From Russula earlei (taxonomy: Eukaryota; Basidiomycota; Agaricomycetes; Russulales; Russulaceae): a stretch of 14,320 bases of DNA. A program made the position numbers and the translations under genes. The DNA lies in contig JAGFNK010001142.1 in the NCBI GenBank assembly GCA_025769875.1, positions 1-14,320 on the forward strand, given 5' to 3'. The notes under the pieces are model-generated. The model was not told where the DNA came from. It saw only the letters and a program-made list of their open reading frames with translations, and did not search any database. The first letter of the stretch is position 1, and each line of letters opens with the position of its first letter. This document shows, in pieces, positions 8,983 to 14,320 of this stretch.

Positions 8983-9715
8983 ACACAAGACACTTCGCGG
9001 GCCGCGCGCAGGCCTCGTCTTTTTCCGCAAGGACGGCGAGGCTCGTAAAGATCTCGAGAAATGCGTGAATGACGCCGTGTTTCCCGCATGTCCGGGCGCG
9101 TTCCACAACAACACCATTGCGGGGATTGCGACCGCCCTGTTGCAGGCGGCGCAGCCGTCCTGGAAGGCATATGCACAGCAGGTGATCAAGAACGCGAAGG
9201 CACTTGCTGATGAGCTCCTCAAACACGGGTACAAGCTCCAGACCGGCGGAACAGACAACCACTTTGTGCTCTGGGATCTTCGCCCGCTCAAGCTGACTGG
9301 GTCCAAATTCGGCGACCTTGTCAGCATCAACAGTATGTTTCACCCTCGCATTCTTTGGTTTCTGTTCTCTGACAACTGAGAACGCGGTGTCCGGCGACTC
9401 GTCGGCTCAAGTGCCCGGCGGCAGCCGCATTGGCACCGCTGCGTTGACATCCCGTGACATGCAGGAGGAGGACCTCCGAACTGTTGCCAACTTCCTCCAC
9501 CGGGCCGTGCAGCTCTCGCTGTTGGTGCAGAAGGAGTCCGGAAGCAAGCTATTAAAGGACTTTGTGCGTGCAGCGACGGTGCATGAGGAGGGCAAGTTCG
9601 GTGCTCAAAAAGTCGCTGAGCTCCGGCGCGAGGTGCGCGAGTTCGCACGACGATGGCCGCTCCCGGAATCACGGGACCGATCACGCGGCCACGGGGGATT
9701 GAGGAGGATGATTGA

Positions 9716-11133
9716 CTCATCAGAGGTATCAGAGGCGACAAAAGATTCAACGTTGTGGGCGGGAGGAGGTAGAAAGTGATTTGCCCTTTCTACATCGATA
9801 CCATTTTTGGATATCATTTTGAGTGCAAAATTAAACCTCAACAGTTTCTCAATCTCATCAGATTACCTTGAAACTTTGACAGTAGAGCCTTATATACTGT
9901 ATCTAGGTACCGAAGTCAAGGTTGAGGTTGTTGAGAAGGGAAACCCTGATTTAGGTTAGTAAGTCCTCCAAGTACTCATGAATGCCTTGGAACACAAGAC
10001 GGGCAGAGATGACAGAGCATGTGAGCGGAGATAGAGGTCAACTTGCTGGACCGGGACGAGATCGAAGGGATTGGGATTCAAGGATTCCAATCCCCTCGAT
10101 CTCGCGGGCCAAGACTTTAAGTCTAGCCATCACTAACAAGCGGCGACCAAAGCCTGAGGCGAAAAGCAACCAGGGTCGGGAATGTTTCAAAAGACCACCA
10201 ATGTGATAGTTTCGGGATTTCGGGAAAATGAACGATTTTTGGGCAAGGAAAGAGTTGCAGAAGGGGCGCAGATCCGCCTAATAACGAATCCGGAAGGGAC
10301 GTCACCGTGAATGTCAGCTCCAGGAATAGTTTCTGCATCGTTGCTGCCAATATTTCCCAATGTGACATTGGAATAAGGGACAAGTCGACTGGACAAGTGA
10401 GACAGTGCTGCTCGACTCGAGGGGAGCAACTATGTTTCTCAAGCAGGGGTCAAAGTATGATTTCGACGATGGATATGTCGCGAGACCTTGACTTGTCACC
10501 ACAGGCAAGATTGGCCAGACATCCAGCATAAAAGGGCTTTTGATTGTCAACCGATCTAAAATTGATTGATCAGTAGTCATCATGGACACTGTGCAACAGA
10601 CATACGCCGGAAATATGCATATCTTCCTTCCCACGAATCTTGGGAGGGGCCACCGATCGTAGTCAAGGAGCGGGAGCCGCAAGGCCATAATGACTGGACA
10701 AAACTGGTGTGTAATGAGACGTGATAAAAAAGAGGCCAAAGGCGACTAACCCTTGGATGACACCGGCATGCATCCCGTCTGCGTTGCGGTGAGGACACCA
10801 TTCACCTCGGGCTGCGACTATGTCTGGGAAAATACTTCGTGAATGAACCGCGGGGAGCCGAATGGCCCCTGTTGAGCACTGAATGTATGTATTTCTCAGG
10901 TCCTTGTACTTGTCAGTCGGTGCCGCTTGTGGTTGTGGTAAACGTTTCTTCTGCTGTTGGTAGACGGCAACGAGGGGTGGCTACTGAATCGAATTGTCGG
11001 CACATACATGAGCCATATTACAGGTGGGAAGGGGGTGCCCACGAGGAAGTGGAGAGAGTAGATTCTTCGCGCGCTGTGCTTTATCACATTTCGATCGGAC
11101 GATTTAAAGATCAGTTCACGCTCTCACACCAAA
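9716..11133. other. Intergenic region without a supported gene
   Basis: No gene can be defended. Antisense frames at 10314-10739 (141 codons) and 10187-10429 (80 codons; contains SNVTLGNIGSNDAETIPG) look partly protein-like, but lack homology I recognise, overlap each other in different frames, and the second has an in-frame stop just upstream of a non-ATG start. The left part has AT-rich 3' flank of the SHMT pseudogene. A dyad-bearing repeat lies at 10011-10103. The last 300 bases before 11134 should hold the promoter of the zinc-finger gene; ATTTAAAG at 11102-11109 is a weak TATA candidate. A 302-codon frame at 10839-11747 is a GC-rich shadow. Confidence 0.5.
10011..10103 (+). repeat. Dispersed repeat, left copy, with 20-bp imperfect palindrome
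   Basis: Bases 10011-10038 match the reverse complement of 13590-13617 at 26 of 28 positions. Bases 10058-10077 and 10084-10103 form a palindrome with two mismatches and a 6-nt loop. The right arm (10082-10103) is identical over 22 bp to 13568-13589. The shared block lies on both sides of the zinc-finger gene in inverted orientation. It may be a remnant of a small element. Confidence 0.6.
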
Positions 11134-13405
11134 ATGCCTGGACTGGGCCCTCCGAAAACTCGTCGCTGCCATGTTCGTCCTCCACGATGCTTTTTGCCGT
11201 CGTCCGGTGTGCTTACCCATATTTGATTCGCATCCAAAGTATTTCGATGCGCAAGGTAACCAAGTCCAACGTGGAGGCGAATTCGGCTGCCCGCGAAATG
11301 CGTCAACCTGTCACTTCATTCACCCGTCCAACCCAGAATGGAGTACAGTGCCCGCCAACGCGAATACGAGTGGTACGAGTACTGACGCGCGCGCAGACAC
11401 CTGGAGGCCCGCTGGTGACGTCTCGCCTCGACACTCCCATTCATCACCCACATCTTACCACGGACGTGACAGAAGGCTATCCCTCTCGACCGATCGCCAG
11501 CGTGGTGCCTTCGACTCAAGCTCCAGGCGAAGCCGGACGCCGCCTCGTGGGAGTAGCACGCATCACCGTGGCCGCAGCCCTCCCCGTAGTCCCCGACGGG
11601 TTGGTAGTCCACCACCTCGTCGCCTCAAGCACCACCCGTGACGTCCGGCGTCTTCCTCGTCGTTTCGCCCTCACGCCAGCGCTACTCTTCCTCCAATCAT
11701 CCCCGTTCATACGATCGACCGGACCCCGGCCCCAAGAACGTGTCTAGACCTCCGCCATCGTCAATGGGCCCTGGCAACCCCTCGTTCGAAAAGCAGACCA
11801 GCACCGCTCCTGTCCTCCCTCTCAGAGCCACAGCCGCCGCCGTCATCTTCCACTGCCACAGCGTCTACCATACCGAAACCCTCATCCGTCACCGCTTCGA
11901 CGACGGCCTCTGGTCCTGCCAAAGCGCCCTCGCTGCCGTTGCCGGAACGTCTCCCGCCACCTCCCTCGATAGATCCCGCGCCACCAATCGACGGTTTGAC
12001 ACCCGAACAACGGCGAGCTGTGTGGGAGAAGCGCATTGCGTAAGTTCTACCTCATCGCATCCTACGGCAATCTCACATCTCGTCAGTTTGATCGCAGATG
12101 CTACCCAGGAATACATGGACCTCGGAAAGCTAGAGAAAGACGTCCAGTCTCGTCGACGCCAATTTCAGTTGCCCGCGTTCGACACTCTCCCTTCCGATGT
12201 CAAAGACGCCTTTCGAGCCGGCCTCAAAAATGCTGAGGCCAGCTGCGAAAGAAAAAAAGTTTCCCTCAACAGCTCCATCGACAAGCTGTCCGAAACTGAT
12301 TTCTGGCTCCCCATTCCCTCTCAAAAGGTTGGCGATATGGAGGCCAGGCTGAAGGAGGCAAAGACGTTGTTGGGAGGGTTGGCGGACAGCGTCAGTCAGT
12401 TGTACAAGCGCATCGAGAGCCTGCACGGACAGCGCTACGGTCACCCCGGCACAAAACCGTCGAGTGCGGATGATGGCGCAAAGACGGCTGGCGAGGCCGC
12501 CGGCGACGGAGATAGCCGCAAAAGAAACGACAACGGCTCTCCATCGGGGGCAGTGACGCCGTGGCGGATACGGTCTCGCATGATGTGCGCGATGACATCG
12601 AGTCGATCACAGACACCATCCGAGAGATTGAAGACCGTCTGCTGGAGGTCGAGAACGACATGACACAACACTCTCGCAACATCCTGGAGCAACTCGAGGT
12701 AAACGTGGACGAGAAGATCGAGGAGATCGCGCGGAGCGCCGACATCTCCGCTCTGGTGGAGGCGCAGCTCCGTCCGCAAACGGCCCAGACGATCCAGGCG
12801 TTCGACGAGAGCCTCGCTCAGGCCGATCGAGATATCGGGGAACTCGCACATGAGATGGCGGACCTCATCTCTCAATTAGACGTGCTCCAGCGCGACGACG
12901 ACCTCACCACGCAGCAATATGCGGCGGATCGGGAATCGCTCGCTCAGGTACGCAAAACTTTTCTTTCCTTCGCGTAGTTCTCTGCCTCACGAGGAACGAT
13001 TGCCCGACCGACCCCTGCAGTTGATGAAGGCCGATCAGGAGAATGCCGAAGCGATCACGCGCCTACAGGAGGAGGCCAAGACTCTGCGGAAGCGCCTTGA
13101 CGGCCCATGCGACGCGCGCGCTGCCAGCGGAACCCGCTCTGCCGCTCTCCGGTCCATTCATGGAAGCCATCAAGACGACCATCGTGGCGCAAGTGCACGA
13201 GCAGATCCTTCCCATTGTCACGCAAACACGCGCCGAGATCGAACGCATCGCCGAGACGCGGGACGTGGAGCTCTACGAAAAGGCTGAGGACAAGCTCGAC
13301 CAGACTCCAAGATGTCCCCAGCTGATCTCGACATGGATCGAGCATAATCCCGACGCTGCCGCGGCGAGGCGCAGATCGGTGGCGCTGGTAGTTCAGATTA
13401 ACTAG
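11134..13405 (+). pseudogene. CCCH-like zinc-finger, Arg/Ser-rich, coiled-coil gene, frame-broken
   Basis: The product is of unknown function. The best frame (11240-11640) carries YFDAQGNQVQRGGEFGCP and then a Cys-x6-Cys-x3-His stretch (Cys at 11288 and 11309, His at 11321, followed by HPSNPEW), like part of a CCCH zinc finger; the first Cys is not visible. An Arg/Ser/Pro-rich linker follows (RRSRTPPRGSS). A helical region ends exon 1 (LTPEQRRAVWEKRIA). Intron 12040-12086 joins it to LIADATQEYMDLGKLEKD; intron 12948-13020 joins two coiled-coil parts (IREIEDRLLEVENDM; ITRLQEEAKTLRKRL). Breaks: TGA at 11639-11641 or two compensating frame shifts to about 11810; a shift at the G run 12546-12550; a shift at about 13095-13130; a possible one near 13360, giving a stop at 13401 or 13405. 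The ATG at 11134 (ACACCAAAATG) is in another frame, and I could not place a 5' intron. The CCCH and coiled coil hint at RNA binding; that is inference. Confidence 0.6.
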
Positions 13406-13567
13406 TTTGGATTTGGCACTGTACTCCCTATCCAGTGGGTGTGTCGCAAACATGAAGTCTTTCGAAAGCATCACAGTATAGGCCCAATGTTTTTGGACCA
13501 TGTAAGGAAGTGGATCTAAGAGAAAAGCAAACTAGGTTCAGCATACCCCTGTCGTCGTCTTGGTATT

Positions 13568-13617
13568 GGATTCCAATCCCCTCGATCTCACCTCGATCTC
13601 CGCTCACACGCTCTGTC
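13568..13617 (-). repeat. Dispersed repeat, right copy
   Basis: It shares 22 identical bases (13568-13589) with 10082-10103 in direct orientation, equivalent to the palindrome's other arm when inverted. A further 28-base block (13590-13617) matches 10011-10038 in inverse orientation with two mismatches. The 19 bases that separate the two blocks in the left copy are absent here, so one copy has an insertion or deletion. Confidence 0.6.
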
Positions 13618-13984
13618 AGGGTAAACAAGATGTGTCCCCTCGCCATTAAGTGAAGTAGAAGAATGACATGCCATTCTTTGGTTGATAGACGATCATGGTC
13701 CTGTGGAAGGAGGAGAGGGCCCCAGAGGGACGCTAACAAATACTCTTGTTGAATGTTCGATACCGTTGACGCGAAAAGTTCTTGCCGAGAGGCGAACCGA
13801 ACGGGAACAACGTAGATCTTAGCTTTGAAAAGGGGAGGTAACAAGGAAAATGGTACGTTGGAGGTGGCTAAGTGGTATCTGGAACCGAGGCAAACAATTC
13901 AGTGAGGGGCCTACGAATGGCAGGTACTTTGATATTCCGAACTTGAACGCGTCGTACGAAATAAAAGAGAGTCGCAGGTCACAG

Positions 13985-13991
13985 TCACGTG
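13985..13991 (+). promoter_or_regulatory. TCACGTG E-box upstream of the CGL gene
   Basis: TCACGTG lies 75 bases before the CGL ATG. In yeasts this is the core of the Cbf1 site that controls sulfur amino-acid genes. One heptamer can occur by chance, and filamentous fungi mainly use a different bZIP regulator for sulfur genes, so the role is a suggestion. Confidence 0.3.
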
Positions 13992-14066
13992 CAGCCCTGT
14001 GCGTACTACGTCTGCAAAATGTCCGGACATACAAACCCCACCGCATCTCGCCTCTAAATACCACAC

Positions 14067-14320
14067 ATGGGCACTGGAAAGAGGCTGGACGGATTTGGAA
14101 CCCGCGCAGTTCACGTTGGATCTGACCCAGATCCTAGCACTGGTGCGCTCATACCCGCCATTTCTTTGAGCCCTACGTATAAGCAGGAGGCTGTTGGGAA
14201 ACGCAAAGTGAGGATGAAGGAATGCCCGTTGCATTCTTCTCCCAAATCTAAAGTGATCTAACTATAGGGATTCGAATATTCGCGCTTGGGAAACTCCAAT
14301 CGAAGCGCCCTTGAACAAAC
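14067..14320 (+). CDS. CYS3: Cystathionine gamma-lyase, 5' part (runs off the window)
   Basis: Members of this family are cytosolic PLP enzymes that cleave cystathionine to cysteine, 2-oxobutyrate and ammonia, the last step of reverse transsulfuration. Exon 1 (14067-14207, 47 codons) has the family start GFGTRAVHVGSDPDPSTGA followed by LIPAISLS. Intron 14208-14267 (60 nt) begins GTGAGG, with a CTAAC branch site just before the TATAG end. Exon 2 continues in frame as GFEYSRLGNSNRSALEQ to the window edge, where the full protein would need about 330 more residues. The Tyr and Arg of EYSR, which bind the PLP phosphate of the neighbouring subunit, are kept. Odd points: the conserved Pro of the GNP-x-R motif is Ser and the residue after SR is Leu, both explicable by C-to-T changes, and SLSTT reads SLSPT. 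It may be functional or at an early stage of decay; related beta-lyases or gamma-synthases cannot be fully excluded. Confidence 0.8.

Larger units (their letters stand above)
7359..9715 (+). pseudogene. SHM1: Mitochondrial serine hydroxymethyltransferase pseudogene
   Basis: Intact homologues are PLP enzymes converting serine and tetrahydrofolate to glycine and methylene-tetrahydrofolate. Exons: 7359-7442 (Arg-rich presequence MLRFWTRPLRPTLTSF), 7572-7679 (LYAPLSELDP...SGLELIAS), 7735-7995 ([19 protein letters not shown]), 8634-8935 ([23 protein letters not shown]), 8983-9332 (HKTLRGPRAGLVFFRKD, Schiff-base Lys at 8987-8989; TGGTDNH), 9381-9715 (VPGGSRIGTAALTSRDM). Lesions: the Glu of LIASEN is GCG (Ala, 7677-7679); about 11-13 codons after QPYS, including the PLP-phosphate Ser-Gly, are deleted near 7923; two codons are lost near GGN; QGGPH reads PGAFH; the intron-4 donor is AT; the exon 5/6 join is out of frame; one base is missing near 9664, after which the usual C-terminus (RPRGIEEDD) continues in another frame to TGA 9713-9715. 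Intron 3 holds an insertion. Identification is firm; no working enzyme is expected. Confidence 0.9.
13406..14066. other. Intergenic region and likely CGL promoter
   Basis: No gene is supported. An antisense 138-codon frame at 13428-13844 and a plus frame at 13850-14125 have no recognisable domain, and the latter overlaps the CGL start in another frame. The left part holds the right copy of the dispersed repeat. AATAAAAG near 13960-13967 is a TATA-like candidate about 100 bases before the CGL ATG. Confidence 0.45.

Noticed and set aside
10187..10739. Antisense gene (frames at 10314-10739 and 10187-10429)
   Set aside because: The two frames overlap in different phases, no clear introns join them, the smaller lacks an ATG after an in-frame stop, and I recognise no family.
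10839..11747. A 302-codon open frame
   Set aside because: It starts far upstream of the plausible promoter and ATG, has no domain, and crosses the better-supported zinc-finger and Arg/Ser-rich frame; GC-rich shadow.
13428..13844. Antisense 138-codon frame as a gene
   Set aside because: It runs through the dispersed repeat at 13568-13617 and shows no domain or conserved start context.

Overview
This window looks like nuclear DNA of a filamentous basidiomycete, probably an agaricomycete. The evidence is short introns (47-73 nt for most junctions) with GT...AG ends and CTNAC-like branch sites, residue choices typical of mushroom-forming fungi in a mitochondrial serine hydroxymethyltransferase, and transposon DNA that has lost almost all of its CpG. 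No tRNA, rRNA, CRISPR or bacterial-type operon was seen.

Layout. Bases 1-6.6 kb are a transposon graveyard. I count about 13 CG dinucleotides by eye in the first 5,160 bases, and no intact gene is visible. The clearest objects are two solo LTRs of one family (2161-2989 and 5251-6079, both 829 bp). Each is bracketed by its own 5-bp target duplication (CAATA and ACAGC). A diverged relative starts near 88. A second repeat family is present at about 4800-5180 and 6637-7046. In both families one copy is CpG-poor and the other keeps CpG.

From about 6.6 kb the DNA becomes CpG-rich and carries genes, most of them broken. 7359-9715 is a pseudogene of mitochondrial serine hydroxymethyltransferase. It has lost its PLP-phosphate-binding segment, a catalytic Glu, one splice donor and a base near the C-terminus, and its third intron carries a roughly 550-bp dyad-rich insertion. 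11134-13405 is a gene of unknown function with a CCCH-like zinc-finger stretch, an Arg/Ser-rich linker and a long coiled coil. As given, it has several frame breaks. 14067-14320 is the 5' end of a cystathionine gamma-lyase gene that runs off the window, open so far but with two unusual substitutions. A short repeat lies in inverted orientation on either side of the zinc-finger gene.

Biology. The two enzyme genes would belong to serine/glycine one-carbon metabolism and transsulfuration, but at least the first cannot make a working protein. I found no convincing new system. The most informative signal is the graded loss of CpG across repeat copies and the parallel decay of neighbouring genes, which records cytosine methylation and mutation at a silenced locus. 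Part of the frame damage could instead be assembly error.
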